A DNA stretch of 64,000 bases from Atlantibacter hermannii (GTDB lineage Bacteria; Pseudomonadota; Gammaproteobacteria; Enterobacterales; Enterobacteriaceae): positions 62,001 to 126,000 of the forward strand of contig NZ_JAAATR010000026.1 in NCBI RefSeq assembly GCF_009907385.1, read 5' to 3'. The translations under genes were made by a program, and so were the position numbers. Below are positions 50,510-59,958 of this stretch, one piece after another. The stretch's first letter is position 1. Each line of letters opens with the position of its first letter. A model generated the notes under the pieces. It did no database searches and was not told the origin of the DNA. It saw nothing but the letters and a program-made list of their open reading frames with translations.

Positions 50510-50602
50510 ATGAGTATCAATAAAATGATTGAGTTTCACTACATATACGCATCAGGACAAATTAATACAGAGTATTCCACTGCAATTTACCTGCGTTATT
50601 AG
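50510..50602 (+). CDS. Candidate 30-residue small protein divergent from speFL
   Basis: A short frame starting MSINKMIEFHYIYASGQ and ending IYLRY. AAAAAGGATAAA lies nine bases before the ATG, and a GTG one codon earlier is also possible. It is divergent from speFL in an otherwise gene-free stretch. I recognise no family; a chance frame with a chance ribosome-binding site is a real alternative. Confidence 0.3.
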   Translation: MSINKMIEFHYIYASGQINTEYSTAIYLRY

Positions 50603-50920
50603 TGGATGTGTTTGTGTAACAATCTTTGGTGAGTTTATTTAACAAGCCCTGACTGATCTGAGTTAAGGAATGAATTAACCGAGTGGTTAATTATTCGTTA
50701 TAACGTTTTTGTTATTCAGATTTATTCACCCGGAGTGGATTGAAGAGACATAATTACACTACTGCAAAAGAACAGTGTGAAGGGTAAGCGAGGCGGCGCT
50801 GGGGATGCATAAAAATGCAGAGTAATAACGGGTAAACACAATTATTTATCACCGCAGCAAAAATAATGAAAATCAGTTTCAGCCGCTTTTTATTAACAAA
50901 TTACCGCCTCAGAAACAGGT
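50603..50920. other. Gene-free stretch between the speF promoter region and the TolA-like lipoprotein gene
   Basis: About 320 AT-rich bases. It probably contains the upstream part of the acid-inducible speF promoter. I see no convincing gene, repeat or operator. Confidence 0.5.
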
Positions 50921-51337
50921 TTATCGGGGGATTAAATCAACGATAAGCCCCTGTTGCAGGCGATCGACCAGAGCGGCAGGCGGTGGGGGAAGGGTATGCA
51001 GCGATGTGGCGGCCATCATCACACGCTCGCACCAGTTTTCATCACCTCCCACGCGCGCCACGTCCAGAACGGTGCCGTCTCCGTCCGCCGCAATGCGTAA
51101 GGTGCACAACTTGCCTGCCCAGGGACGGGTGTCGCCTGCTCTGGCGTAAATCTCTTCAATAATGTTTCGCGCATAATCTTCATCGTTGGGCGCATTCCGC
51201 TGGCCGACCGGGAACGACAGGCCTGCGCCGACCCCTACGCCTGGCGAGCCCGTTCCCACGCCCAGGCCGAGTTGCGTGCCGGTACAGGCGCAAAGCGTTA
51301 ACGCGACAACCGACAAGGTGAGGATCTTGTTCATCAT
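50921..51337 (-). CDS. Small lipoprotein with a TolA C-terminal-like domain
   Basis: A 138-residue predicted lipoprotein. The signal peptide ends LTLCAC, making Cys18 the likely acylated residue, and a glycine-rich stretch follows (GVGTGSPGVGVGAG). The C-terminal ~85 residues resemble domain III of TolA: two cysteines (KLCTLRIAADGDGTVLDV, NWCERVMMAA) and a proline-rich end. TolA domain III binds colicins, phage pIII and TolB, so an envelope role is likely but unproven. It starts 27 bases after kdpE on the same strand with only a weak hairpin between, so it could be co-transcribed with kdp. Confidence 0.75.
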   Translation of the reverse strand: MMNKILTLSVVALTLCACTGTQLGLGVGTGSPGVGVGAGLSFPVGQRNAPNDEDYARNIIEEIYARAGDTRPWAGKLCTLRIAADGDGTVLDVARVGGDENWCERVMMAATSLHTLPPPPAALVDRLQQGLIVDLIPR

Positions 51338-51364
51338 GGATACTCTCGGTAATTGCTGTTTTTA

Positions 51365-52042
51365 TTACAGCATAAACCGATAGCCTATGCCTGTTTCAGT
51401 GAGCAAATGTCGGGGGCGAGCCGGATCGATTTCCAGTTTCTGGCGCAAATGGCCCATATAGATGCGCAGATAGTGGCTGTGCTCCACCGCATTCGGCCCC
51501 CACACCTGATTTAACAGCTGGCGCTGGGTCAGCACTTTTCCATGATGATTCAACAGCACCGCCAGTAACCGAAATTCGATGGGCGTTAGATGGATTTCCT
51601 GTCCATCTCGCGTAATGCGCCGCGCCGGGATATCCACGCTGATCCCCGAAAAGTTACAGGTCGTGTCACCCTCGGGTCTCGACGATTGCCGGCGCAGCGC
51701 CACGCGCAGCCGCGCCTGCAACTCGCCAATGCCGAAGGGTTTGCTCAGGTAATCGTCAGCGCCCGCGTCCAGCGCGGTGATTTTATCGGTCTCTTCACTG
51801 CGCGCCGACAGCACGATAACCGGCGCCTGGCTCCACAGGCGGAACTCATGAATAAAGCTGATGCCGTCGCCATCCGGCAGGCCCAGGTCGAGGATCACCA
51901 GATCGGGCTTGCGGGTGGCGGCTTCAATCAGCCCGCGCTGCAACGTTTCGGCGTCGTACACGCGCAGGGAATCCGCTTCCAGCGCGGTGCGCAGAAAACG
52001 GCGGATCTCTTTTTCATCTTCAATAATCAGAACGGTAGTCAC
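51365..52042 (-). CDS. kdpE: Response regulator KdpE
   Basis: A 225-residue OmpR/PhoB-type regulator. The phosphoacceptor Asp lies in DLVILDLGLPDGD, the acidic pair in IIEDEKEIRR, and the winged-helix output domain ends in YRFML. Phosphorylated by KdpD, it activates kdpFABC when potassium is scarce. It overlaps kdpD by four bases. Confidence 0.97.
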   Translation of the reverse strand: MTTVLIIEDEKEIRRFLRTALEADSLRVYDAETLQRGLIEAATRKPDLVILDLGLPDGDGISFIHEFRLWSQAPVIVLSARSEETDKITALDAGADDYLSKPFGIGELQARLRVALRRQSSRPEGDTTCNFSGISVDIPARRITRDGQEIHLTPIEFRLLAVLLNHHGKVLTQRQLLNQVWGPNAVEHSHYLRIYMGHLRQKLEIDPARPRHLLTETGIGYRFML

Positions 52043-54723
52043 AGAGCCTCGTGCATGTCAGCCATATCCGGCGGCGTAGGCAACGGCAACTGAATATGGA
52101 AACTGGCGCCGCCTTCGGGACGATTACCGGCGTATATTATCCCGCCGTGGACATCAACAATAGCCTGGCATATTGCCAGCCCAAGCCCAACGCCAGGGAT
52201 CGCCGATTCCTTATCACCGCGCGAAAATTTTTCGAAAATCGCCTGCTCCTGGCCGGAAGGAATGCCTGGCCCGGTATCCCACACCTCAATATCCAGCCAG
52301 TTGGGCTGCATCTTGCTGCGAATGCCGATCTGCGCCGCGCTGCCGGCATATTTAACGGCGTTTTCGAGGAGATTGATCAGCACGCGTTCAAACAGCGGGC
52401 CATCGACATAAATCAGCTGCAACGGGTTGGGTAGATCCAGCGCAATCTGGCGTCCGGCCAGGCCGGGTTCCAGCATATTCAGGGCGCTACCCACCACTTC
52501 TTCCAGCGTGAGCCATTCGCGTTGCAGATTAAACCCGCCGGACTGAATGCGCGCCATATCCAGCAGATTATTCACCAGCCGGGTGGTATTCAGCACGTGC
52601 TGGCGGATGTCGCTGGCCTGACGGGCATGGGGGGAGCCTTCGCTTGCCAGATCGAGGGTTAACATTTCCGCCTGGCCGAACAGCACCGTCAGCGGGGTGC
52701 GCAAATCGTGGGACAGCGCCGCCAGCAGGGAGTTACGCAACTGCTCGCGCTCGCTGGTCAGCCGCGCCTGTTCTTCACTACGCGTCAGGGCCAGGCGTTC
52801 CAGCGCGTTCGCCGCCAGGAGCGTAAAGGTTTCCAGCAGGCGCTGCTGCTCGGGGATCATCAACAAACGCAGATTTGCGGGCTCGACAATCACCAGCCCA
52901 ACGGTTTTGCCTGCGGCGCGCAGCGGCGCAATCTGATAGGGCACGCCGGGAAGCGTATCGGTTCCCGCGCCGGCGGGCTGGCCGTTATCAAAACTCCAGC
53001 GGGCGATGGCCTCATCCCAGAACGGCGTCACGCTCTCGTCGGGCTGCGGCTTTAACGCGCCGTGCTCGTTGGGCAACAACAGCTGGCTGCGGGCAAAAAA
53101 CGTGGCATCGATAAACTGGCTGCTGGTGGCGGCGATATCCTGGGGGGTGCGGCCCACCGCCAGGGATTTGGATAACTCATACAGTGAACGGGTGCGCTGC
53201 TCGCGATAGCGGGCAACCCGCGCCTGGTAACGCACCCCGGCAGTGAGATTACCGATAACCAGCCCCACGGTCAGCATCACGCCGAAGGTGAGCAGATACT
53301 GCATATCCGACACCGCCAGGGTGCCGCGCGGATTGACGAAAAACAGATCGAAACTCAGCACGTTGATAAACGTTGCCAGCACCGACGGCCAGCGCCCGTA
53401 GAACAGCGCCACGACCACCACGCCCAGCAGATAGAGCATCACCAGGTTCGCCGCTTCGAAGGCGATCAGCCAGCGGCTCGCCAGCAGGGTGATGAGCGCA
53501 CAGAGCGCCAGCGCCACCGCGCAGCCTTTAAGCTGGACGCGCCAGCGCTCGCTGAAACTGCGGCTATCATCAGTGTTAGCTGTCGGCGGGGCGGGGGCGT
53601 CTTCCAGCGCCACCACCAGTACATCCAGATCCGGCGCGTAGCGGTTCAGGCGATCGGCAAAAGTATCGCGCCAGAACAGGCGGCGCGGACGTTTGCCAAT
53701 CACGATTTTGCCGAGATTGTGCTCCCGGGCGTAGCGCGCCACCGCTTTTTCTTCCGCCGATTCCGCAAGGGTAGCCGTTTGCGCGCCCAGCTCCTGCGCC
53801 AGGCTCAGCGCCTGCAAAATGGCGCGACGTTCCGTTTCCGGCAGGCGATGCAGGCGTGGCGTTTCAACGTAAATGGCGTGCCAGACGCTGCCAAGTTTTG
53901 CCGCCAGCCGGGCGGCGGCGCGCACCAGCTTTTCATGGCCGCCGCCGCGCCCGACGCACAGCAAAATCGCATCCCGGGTGTGCCAGACTTTCTCCTGACC
54001 GGGATTATCGCGCCAGGCGCGCATCTGATCGTCCACCCTGTCGGCGGTACGCCGCAGCGCCAGCTCGCGCAGGGCGATTAAATTGCCTTTACGGAAGAAA
54101 TGTTCGATGGCGCGTTCCGCCTGGCCCGCGATATAGACTTTGCCTTCATGCAGCCGCTGGCGCAAATCGTCCGCCGGGAGATCCACCAGCACCACGTCGT
54201 CAGCAGCATCGAAAATCGGATCGGGTACGGTTTCGCGCACCTGGATCCCGGTCACACCGCCCACCACGTCGTTCAGGCTCTCCAGATGCTGAACGTTAAC
54301 GGTGGTCAGCACATCAATACCTGCCGCCAGCAGCTCTTCCACATCCTGCCAGCGTTTTGGGTGGCGAGAGCCCGGCGCGTTGCTGTGGGCCAACTCATCC
54401 ATCAGGATCAGTGCCGGATGGCGCGCCAGCGCGCCGTCCAGGTCAAATTCCGCCACCAGGCGGCCGCGATGCGCCAGCCGCTTTAACGGCAGCACCGGCA
54501 ACCCTTCCACCAGCGCGGCGGTTTCCTGGCGACCGTGGGTTTCTACCACGCCCACCAGCACGTCCAGCCCCTGGGCGTGCAGACGCCGCGCCTCGGTCAG
54601 CATGGCGTAGGTTTTACCGACCCCCGCGCACGCGCCGAAGAATATCTTCAGTTTGCCGCGGTGTTGCCCGCTGGCGCGCGCCAGCAGGCGATCCGGATTG
54701 GGGCGCGAGGGCTCCTCAGTCAT
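52039..54723 (-). CDS. kdpD: Sensor histidine kinase KdpD
   Basis: An 894-residue potassium and turgor sensor. The N-terminal KdpD domain has a Walker A motif GACAGVGKT (about residues 30-38) and a universal-stress-protein-like domain (VIGKRPRRLFWR). Four transmembrane helices follow in the middle, then a GAF-like region, the phosphoacceptor His in ALSHDLRTPL and the ATPase domain (NLLENAVKY, DTGPGIP, GVGLGLAI). It starts two bases after kdpC ends. Confidence 0.97.
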   Translation of the reverse strand: MTEEPSRPNPDRLLARASGQHRGKLKIFFGACAGVGKTYAMLTEARRLHAQGLDVLVGVVETHGRQETAALVEGLPVLPLKRLAHRGRLVAEFDLDGALARHPALILMDELAHSNAPGSRHPKRWQDVEELLAAGIDVLTTVNVQHLESLNDVVGGVTGIQVRETVPDPIFDAADDVVLVDLPADDLRQRLHEGKVYIAGQAERAIEHFFRKGNLIALRELALRRTADRVDDQMRAWRDNPGQEKVWHTRDAILLCVGRGGGHEKLVRAAARLAAKLGSVWHAIYVETPRLHRLPETERRAILQALSLAQELGAQTATLAESAEEKAVARYAREHNLGKIVIGKRPRRLFWRDTFADRLNRYAPDLDVLVVALEDAPAPPTANTDDSRSFSERWRVQLKGCAVALALCALITLLASRWLIAFEAANLVMLYLLGVVVVALFYGRWPSVLATFINVLSFDLFFVNPRGTLAVSDMQYLLTFGVMLTVGLVIGNLTAGVRYQARVARYREQRTRSLYELSKSLAVGRTPQDIAATSSQFIDATFFARSQLLLPNEHGALKPQPDESVTPFWDEAIARWSFDNGQPAGAGTDTLPGVPYQIAPLRAAGKTVGLVIVEPANLRLLMIPEQQRLLETFTLLAANALERLALTRSEEQARLTSEREQLRNSLLAALSHDLRTPLTVLFGQAEMLTLDLASEGSPHARQASDIRQHVLNTTRLVNNLLDMARIQSGGFNLQREWLTLEEVVGSALNMLEPGLAGRQIALDLPNPLQLIYVDGPLFERVLINLLENAVKYAGSAAQIGIRSKMQPNWLDIEVWDTGPGIPSGQEQAIFEKFSRGDKESAIPGVGLGLAICQAIVDVHGGIIYAGNRPEGGASFHIQLPLPTPPDMADMHEAL

Positions 54724-54725
54724 TT

Positions 54726-55298
54726 TCAGTCCTTATTGGCATCCAGCGCCAGGTTTAGCTCCAGTACGTTGACGACCGGCTTGCCGATAAATCCCGTCAG
54801 CGGCGTTGAAGTATGGGCCTTCACCAGCCGGGCAACGGTTTCCGCGCTCAGCTGGCGGGCCGCCGCGACGCGGGGGATCTGCCAGGCTGCCGCCTCGGGA
54901 GAAATCCCATAATCCAGGCCGCTTGCCGAGGCGGTGACCAGATCGACCGGCACCGTCGGGCTGGCGTTCGGGTTGGCGGCGCGTAACGCCGCCACGCGCG
55001 CGGCAATCTGTTTATCCAGCTCCGGGTTGCTGGCGGCAAGATTGCTGCCCCCGGATGCCAAAGGATTATAGGGCGTTTCGGCGGTGGCAGAAGGGCGGCC
55101 CTGAAAATATCCCGGCTGGGTGAAATCCTGGCCGATCAACCGCGAACCGCGCAGCCGATCGTGCTGATAAATCAGTGAACCGGCCGCCTGATCGGCAAAC
55201 CACCATTGTCCCAGCAGGGTGGTTAACAGCGGATAAACGCCGCCGGTGATGAGCGTCAGCAACAGCAATAAAACGATACCCGGACGTAACATCGACAT
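54726..55298 (-). CDS. kdpC: Potassium-transporting ATPase subunit KdpC
   Basis: A 190-residue subunit with one N-terminal transmembrane helix ([21 protein letters not shown]) and a periplasmic domain. It stabilises KdpA-KdpB and raises ATP affinity. Conserved YFQGRPSAT and [10 protein letters not shown] are present. It lies 10 bases after kdpB. Confidence 0.97.
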   Translation of the reverse strand: MSMLRPGIVLLLLLTLITGGVYPLLTTLLGQWWFADQAAGSLIYQHDRLRGSRLIGQDFTQPGYFQGRPSATAETPYNPLASGGSNLAASNPELDKQIAARVAALRAANPNASPTVPVDLVTASASGLDYGISPEAAAWQIPRVAAARQLSAETVARLVKAHTSTPLTGFIGKPVVNVLELNLALDANKD

Positions 55299-55308
55299 CT
55301 TTTTCTCC

Positions 55309-57357
55309 TTACACCAGGCCCACAGCCGTTAGCACTAAATCAATCAACTTGATGCCGATAAACGGCACCAGCAACCCGCCCAGACCGTAAATCCACAGGT
55401 TACGGCGCAGCATCGCGGCGGCGCTCAGCGGTTTGTAACTCACCCCTTTCAGCGCCAGCGGGATCAGGAAAATAATGATCAGGGCGTTGAAAATCACCGC
55501 GCTCAGGATCGCCGAAGCGGGAGAGTGCAGATGCATCACGTTAAGCGCGTTGAGCTGCGGATAAGTCACGGCAAACGCCGCCGGAATAATCGCGAAATAT
55601 TTGGCGACGTCGTTGGCGATACTGAAGGTGGTGAGCGAGCCACGGGTCATCAACATCTGCTTGCCGATATGCACCACCTCAATCAGTTTGGTGGGGTTGG
55701 AATCAAGATCCACCATATTCCCCGCCTCTTTCGCCGCCTGGGTGCCGGAGTTCATGGCCACCGCCACGTCGGCCTGCGCCAGCGCCGGGGCGTCGTTAGT
55801 GCCGTCGCCGGTCATGGCCACTAAACGGCCCTGGCTCTGATACTGGCGGATCAGCGACAGCTTGGCTTCCGGCGTCGCTTCCGCCAGGAAATCATCGACC
55901 CCCGCTTCAGCAGCGATCGCGGCGGCGGTTAGCCGGTTATCCCCGGTGATCATCACGGTTTTGATGCCCATTTTGCGCAGCTCGGCAAAGCGCTCTTTGA
56001 TGCCGCCTTTGACGATATCTTTCAGAGCGATGACGCCAAGCACTCTGGCGTTTTCCGCGACCACCAGCGGCGTGCCGCCGGTACGCGCCACGTTTTCCAC
56101 CAGGCCTTCCACCGCTGCCGGGAACTGCCCGCCGTTGACTTCAACATGACGGCGTACCGCGTCCACCGAGCCTTTACGGATCATCCGCTGCTGGAAGTTA
56201 ATCCCGCTCATGCGGGTCTGGGCGGTAAAGGGCACAAAGGTGGCCTGCAGCGTTTGCACGTCGCGCTCGCGTAAATTAAAGCGCTGCTTGGCGAGCACCA
56301 CGATGCTGCGGCCTTCCGGGGTTTCGTCCGCCAGCGACGCCAGTTGCGCCGCATCGGCCAGGGTATGTTCATCAACGCCCGGCGCGGGAAGAAACGCCGA
56401 CGCCTGACGGTTACCCAGCGTGATGGTGCCGGTTTTATCCAGCAGCAGTACGTCCACGTCCCCCGCAGCTTCTACCGCGCGCCCGCTGGTGGCGATCACG
56501 TTCGCGCCCAGCATCCGGCTCATCCCGGCGACGCCAATCGCCGACAGCAGCCCGCCGATGGTAGTCGGGATCAGGCACACCAGCAGCACCACCAGCACGG
56601 TGACGCTCACGGCATTGCCCGCCCAGGCGGAGAACGGCCACAGCGTGGCGGTCGCCAGCAAAAACACCAGTGTCAGCGCCACCAGTAAAATGGTCAGCGC
56701 AATCTCATTCGGCGTTTTGCGGCGCTGCGCGCCTTCAACCATGGCGATCATCCTGTCGAGGAAGGTTTCCCCAGGATTGACGCTGCACTCAATCACCAGC
56801 CAGTCCGACAGAATGCGCGTCCCGCCGGTGACCGAGGCGAAATCGCCGCCGGATTCACGGATAACCGGCGCGGATTCGCCGGTTATCGCGCTCTCATCCA
56901 CCGACGCGCCGCCTTCCACCACTTCGCCATCGCAGGGGATAATATCGCCTGCTTCCACATACACCAGATCGCCTTTACGCAGTTCGGCCGCGGGGACTTT
57001 ATCCCGCTGCGCGTCGTGGTGCGGCGCGCGCAGTTTGCGGGCCCATGCGGTTTTCTGTACCCCTTTGAGGCTATTGGCCTGAGCTTTGCTGCGGCCTTCC
57101 GCCAGCGCTTCCGCCACGTTGGCGAACAGCACGGTAAACCACAGCCACAGGCTGATGATCCCGGTAAACCCGGCGCTGCCGTTAAGAACGCCCGCAGCCA
57201 TCGCCACCGCCAGCACGGTGGTTAACAGGCTACCGAGCCAGACGATAAACATCACCGGATTGCGCCACTGGGCGCGCGGGTTAAGCTTGATAACGGCGTC
57301 AATCATGGCCTGGCGAAGCAGTGCGCTATCGAACAGGGCCAGCGTCTTACGACTCAT
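55309..57357 (-). CDS. kdpB: Potassium-transporting P-type ATPase KdpB
   Basis: A 682-residue P-type ATPase, the energy subunit of Kdp. The phosphorylated Asp is in [13 protein letters not shown], the actuator loop carries ITGESAPV, and the hinge is [17 protein letters not shown]. Ser162-type inhibitory phosphorylation is known in E. coli, and the matching TGES serine is present. Length equals the E. coli subunit. Confidence 0.98.
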   Translation of the reverse strand: MSRKTLALFDSALLRQAMIDAVIKLNPRAQWRNPVMFIVWLGSLLTTVLAVAMAAGVLNGSAGFTGIISLWLWFTVLFANVAEALAEGRSKAQANSLKGVQKTAWARKLRAPHHDAQRDKVPAAELRKGDLVYVEAGDIIPCDGEVVEGGASVDESAITGESAPVIRESGGDFASVTGGTRILSDWLVIECSVNPGETFLDRMIAMVEGAQRRKTPNEIALTILLVALTLVFLLATATLWPFSAWAGNAVSVTVLVVLLVCLIPTTIGGLLSAIGVAGMSRMLGANVIATSGRAVEAAGDVDVLLLDKTGTITLGNRQASAFLPAPGVDEHTLADAAQLASLADETPEGRSIVVLAKQRFNLRERDVQTLQATFVPFTAQTRMSGINFQQRMIRKGSVDAVRRHVEVNGGQFPAAVEGLVENVARTGGTPLVVAENARVLGVIALKDIVKGGIKERFAELRKMGIKTVMITGDNRLTAAAIAAEAGVDDFLAEATPEAKLSLIRQYQSQGRLVAMTGDGTNDAPALAQADVAVAMNSGTQAAKEAGNMVDLDSNPTKLIEVVHIGKQMLMTRGSLTTFSIANDVAKYFAIIPAAFAVTYPQLNALNVMHLHSPASAILSAVIFNALIIIFLIPLALKGVSYKPLSAAAMLRRNLWIYGLGGLLVPFIGIKLIDLVLTAVGLV

Positions 57358-57375
57358 GAATCGCTCTCCGCAAGA

Positions 57376-59052
57376 TTATTGAATAAAGTGATCCGCCACC
57401 GGGCCGAGGGCCAGGGCAGGGATAAAGGTCAACGCGCCCACCAGCAGCACGGTGCCGGTCAGCAAACCAATAAACAGCGCGCCGTGGGTGGGCAGGGTGC
57501 CGACGCTGGCCGGCTGGGATTTTTTCTCCACCAGCGAACCGGCAATCGCCATCACCGGGATAATCACCAGGAAACGGCCCAGCCACATGCAGGCGGCGAG
57601 CAGCAGGTTCCAGAACGGGGTATTGGCGCTCAGCCCGGCAAAGGCGCTGCCGTTGTTGTTGGCGGCGGAGGAGACGGCATACAGCACCTCGCTGAATCCA
57701 TGTGGACCGGGATTCAACATGGCGCTGCGTCCGGCCTCGGTCATCATCGCCAGCGCGCTGCCGAGCAGTACCAGGGCGGGCGTGACCAGAATCGCCAGCG
57801 CGGTGAGCTTCATCTCCGGCACGTCGATTTTTTTACCCAAATATTCCGGCGTGCGGCCAATCATCAGCCCGGCGATAAACACCGCCAGCAGCACGAACAG
57901 CAGCATGCCATACAGGCCGGAGCCCACGCCGCCGAACACCACTTCGCCAATCTGCATCAGCCATAGCGGCACCATCCCGCCGAGCGCGGTAAGTGAATCG
58001 TGCATCGCGTTCACCGCCCCGCAGGACGCCGCCGTCGTGACCACCGCGTACAGACTGCTGGCGAGAATGCCGAAGCGGCTCTCTTTGCCTTCCATATTGA
58101 TGGCGCTATCGGCCCCGAGCGTAACCAGGTGCGGGTTGCCGTGAGTTTCCGCCCACATCACCACCGCCGCGCACACCACGAAGATCAGCGCCATGGCGCC
58201 GAGGATCGCCCGGCCCTGACGGCGATCGCCCACCGCTTCGCCAAACGCCAGGCACAGCGCCGCCGGGATCAGGAAAATCGCCAGCATCTGGGCAAAGTTG
58301 GTTAATGCGGTTGGGTTTTCAAACGGATGAGAGGAGTTGGCGTTAAAAAAGCCGCCGCCGTTGGTGCCCAGCAGCTTAATCGCTTCCTGGGAAGCCACCG
58401 GCCCCATCGGCAAAACGTGCTGCGCGCCTTCCAGCGACGTCATCGGCAGGTAGTCGGAGAAGTTCTGGATAACGCCCTGCTGGATAAACAGCAGGGCCAG
58501 CACCAGCGACAGCGGCAGCAGTACCCACAGCGTAATGCGGGTGAGATCCTGCCAGGCGTTGCCCAGCAGCGTAGTGGAATGACGCGAGAACGCGCGGATC
58601 AGGGCGAACACCACCGCGATGCCGCTGGCGGCGGACAGGAAGTTCTGCACCGTCAGCCCGGCCATCTGGCTTAAATAGCTGAGCGAACTCTCCCCGGCAT
58701 ACGCCTGCCAGTTGGTATTGGCGACAAAGCTGACGGCGGTATTCAGCGCCAGATCCCACGACATCCCCGGAAAGCCTTGCGGATTTAACGGCAGGTGGCC
58801 CTGCATCATTAACAATGTAAACAGCACTGCCAGGCCAAATGCGTTGAACAACAGGATCGCCAGCAGATATTGCCGCCAGTTCATCTCCTCGTCGCGAATG
58901 CCGCACAGCGGCCACAACAGCGATTCGACCCGACCCAGCACCGGCAGCGGTTGCCCGTCGATCAGTCTGGCTAACAAAGTTGACAACGGTTTCGCGAGCG
59001 CCAGCAGCACCGCGAGAAACCCGGCAATCAGTAAAAACGCGCTGGAAACCAT
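57376..59052 (-). CDS. kdpA: Potassium-transporting ATPase subunit KdpA
   Basis: A 558-residue channel-like subunit of the SKT superfamily with ten or so transmembrane helices. The selectivity-filter segments TNTNWQAY-like [36 protein letters not shown] and [12 protein letters not shown] are all present. It takes up potassium at micromolar affinity. The start overlaps the kdpF stop by one base (TGATG). Confidence 0.97.
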   Translation of the reverse strand: MVSSAFLLIAGFLAVLLALAKPLSTLLARLIDGQPLPVLGRVESLLWPLCGIRDEEMNWRQYLLAILLFNAFGLAVLFTLLMMQGHLPLNPQGFPGMSWDLALNTAVSFVANTNWQAYAGESSLSYLSQMAGLTVQNFLSAASGIAVVFALIRAFSRHSTTLLGNAWQDLTRITLWVLLPLSLVLALLFIQQGVIQNFSDYLPMTSLEGAQHVLPMGPVASQEAIKLLGTNGGGFFNANSSHPFENPTALTNFAQMLAIFLIPAALCLAFGEAVGDRRQGRAILGAMALIFVVCAAVVMWAETHGNPHLVTLGADSAINMEGKESRFGILASSLYAVVTTAASCGAVNAMHDSLTALGGMVPLWLMQIGEVVFGGVGSGLYGMLLFVLLAVFIAGLMIGRTPEYLGKKIDVPEMKLTALAILVTPALVLLGSALAMMTEAGRSAMLNPGPHGFSEVLYAVSSAANNNGSAFAGLSANTPFWNLLLAACMWLGRFLVIIPVMAIAGSLVEKKSQPASVGTLPTHGALFIGLLTGTVLLVGALTFIPALALGPVADHFIQ

Positions 59053-59141
59053 CAGAATGCCTCCGCGTTAATCAGGGCATAAATCAGATAGCCGATTAAC
59101 AGAAATACCAGCACCACGCCGGCAATCACACCTGCACTCAC
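59052..59141 (-). CDS. kdpF: KdpF, 29-residue lipid-like subunit (GTG start)
   Basis: A single transmembrane peptide ([20 protein letters not shown]) ending in LINAEAF, the same as the small Kdp subunit. It stabilises the KdpABC complex in the membrane. The start is GTG with AGGTGG upstream. It is the first gene of kdpFABCDE and is easily missed because of its size. Confidence 0.94.
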   Translation of the reverse strand: MSAGVIAGVVLVFLLIGYLIYALINAEAF

Positions 59142-59443
59142 GATCCACCTCCATTGGGGAAACAGGAATGCAACAAGGGTAAAAACTGGCGTGCAAAGAT
59201 GTTGTAAAAAACCGCCCCGGCAGGTGTAAAAAAAGTATAAAAATCCAAAAGACCATTATTTAACTAATGGTTAGTAAAAATTTAACCATTATGTAACTAA
59301 ATTACGGCGCGAAGTGTAAAGATCGGTGTTTCAGGTAAATTAAGTGGTCGGAGGAGTAGTAAAATTACAGTCAAAACGGTAATATTTTCGACAGATACAG
59401 ATTCCCGGTGAATATTACCGGACAGCAAAAAGGGGAGAAACTT
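59142..59443. other. Intergenic region between kdpF and ybfA
   Basis: About 300 AT-rich bases holding the divergent kdpF and ybfA promoters. Besides the KdpE-like site it contains two ACCATTA motifs and an inverted repeat ACCATTA/TAATGGT around 59252-59271, whose role I cannot state. Confidence 0.55.
59221..59246 (-). promoter_or_regulatory. KdpE-like binding site and kdpF promoter element
   Basis: The minus strand reads TTTTTATACTTTTTTTACAC, which agrees with the T-rich KdpE operator just upstream of the E. coli kdp promoter. It lies about 80 bases before the kdpF GTG. Confidence 0.7.
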
Positions 59444-59650
59444 ATGTCTTTATACAAAAAATATCCTGCGCATCAGGTCTTCCTGCGTCGCGCTCTGGTC
59501 ATCGTGGCAGGCATTGTGGCGCTGCCGGTGATGCTGCTGTGGAAAGACCGCGCGCGCTTCTACAGCTACCTGCACCGCGTCTGGTCGAAAACCAGTGAAA
59601 AACCGGTATGGATGGCCCAGTCCGAAGCCGCCGCCAGCGATTTTTATTAA
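59444..59650 (+). CDS. ybfA: YbfA, small membrane protein
   Basis: A 68-residue protein of unknown function. An N-terminal basic segment and one transmembrane helix ([17 protein letters not shown]) precede a conserved tail, [18 protein letters not shown]. The ATG at 59444 follows AGGGGAG and gives the length of the E. coli protein; a longer reading from 59408 is unlikely. It usually flanks the kdp operon. Confidence 0.92.
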   Translation: MSLYKKYPAHQVFLRRALVIVAGIVALPVMLLWKDRARFYSYLHRVWSKTSEKPVWMAQSEAAASDFY

Positions 59651-59665
59651 TCGATGGATGAGTGA

Positions 59666-59696
59666 GAAAACCGCCGATTGTTCGGCGGTTTTTTTA
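59666..59696 (+). terminator. Terminator of ybfA
   Basis: AACCGCCGA-TTGT-TCGGCGGTT and a seven-base T run, right after ybfA. It separates ybfA from the inserted type III toxin-antitoxin locus. Confidence 0.9.
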
Positions 59697-59769
59697 TGGG
59701 GCGATGACAAAAAAAGCCTCTAAGCGTCTACCTAAAATTCTGTGTGGCGAGGCGCTTCAACATTGACTG

Positions 59770-59797
59770 TTGCGCCTATTCAAGTACCCTTTATAAG
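59770..59797 (+). promoter_or_regulatory. Possible promoter of the repeat RNA and toxin gene
   Basis: TATAAG at 59792-59797 is a good -10; the -35 at a 16-base spacing is only TTGCGC. A better -35 (TTGACT at 59763) sits 23 bases away, too far. If the -10 is right, transcription would start close to 59804, the first base of repeat 1. Confidence 0.4.
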
Positions 59798-59803
59798 GTA
59801 GTT

Positions 59804-59899
59804 TGTGGCGGTAGGAACATCCCCACGTAAAAAACCTAAATTCCTTGTTATTCCTGTGGCGGTAGGAACATCCCCACGTTAAAAACCTAAATTCCTTGT
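59804..59899 (+). ncRNA. Candidate type III RNA antitoxin: two tandem 45-nt repeats
   Basis: Two copies at 59804-59848 and 59855-59899 agree at 44 of 45 positions (A/T difference at 59829/59880); the period is 51. Each begins TGTGGCGGTAGGAACATCC. Within each unit GTGG can pair with CCAC, and AGGAA inside that loop can pair with a downstream TTCCT: the pattern of an H-type pseudoknot. Type III antitoxins are such repeats, cut from the precursor by the toxin and binding it directly. The array is followed at once by a terminator and a toxin-like gene. The RNA itself is inferred. Confidence 0.8.
59804..59899 (+). repeat. Two-copy direct repeat, unit 45 nt, period 51
   Basis: The repeat array as DNA: two units separated by six bases (TATTCC). 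It is bracketed by the nine-base inverted repeat AAGGTAGTT (59795-59803) and AACTACCTT (59903-59911). Confidence 0.95.
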
Positions 59900-59911
59900 A
59901 TCAACTACCTT

Positions 59912-59940
59912 AAAAACCCCGGCGAAAGCTGGGGTTTTTT
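59912..59940 (+). terminator. Intrinsic terminator between antitoxin repeats and toxin gene
   Basis: AACCCCGGC-GAAA-GCTGGGGTT followed by six T residues. In type III systems this terminator sets a high ratio of RNA antitoxin to toxin mRNA, the latter made by read-through. Confidence 0.92.
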
Positions 59941-59958
59941 CGTATGGGGCGTTCAGAG

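Noticed and set aside
59804-59899. CRISPR array
   Set aside because: Only two units, the interval between them is six bases rather than a spacer of about 32, and no cas gene is near. Order with terminator and toxin-like gene fits a type III antitoxin instead.
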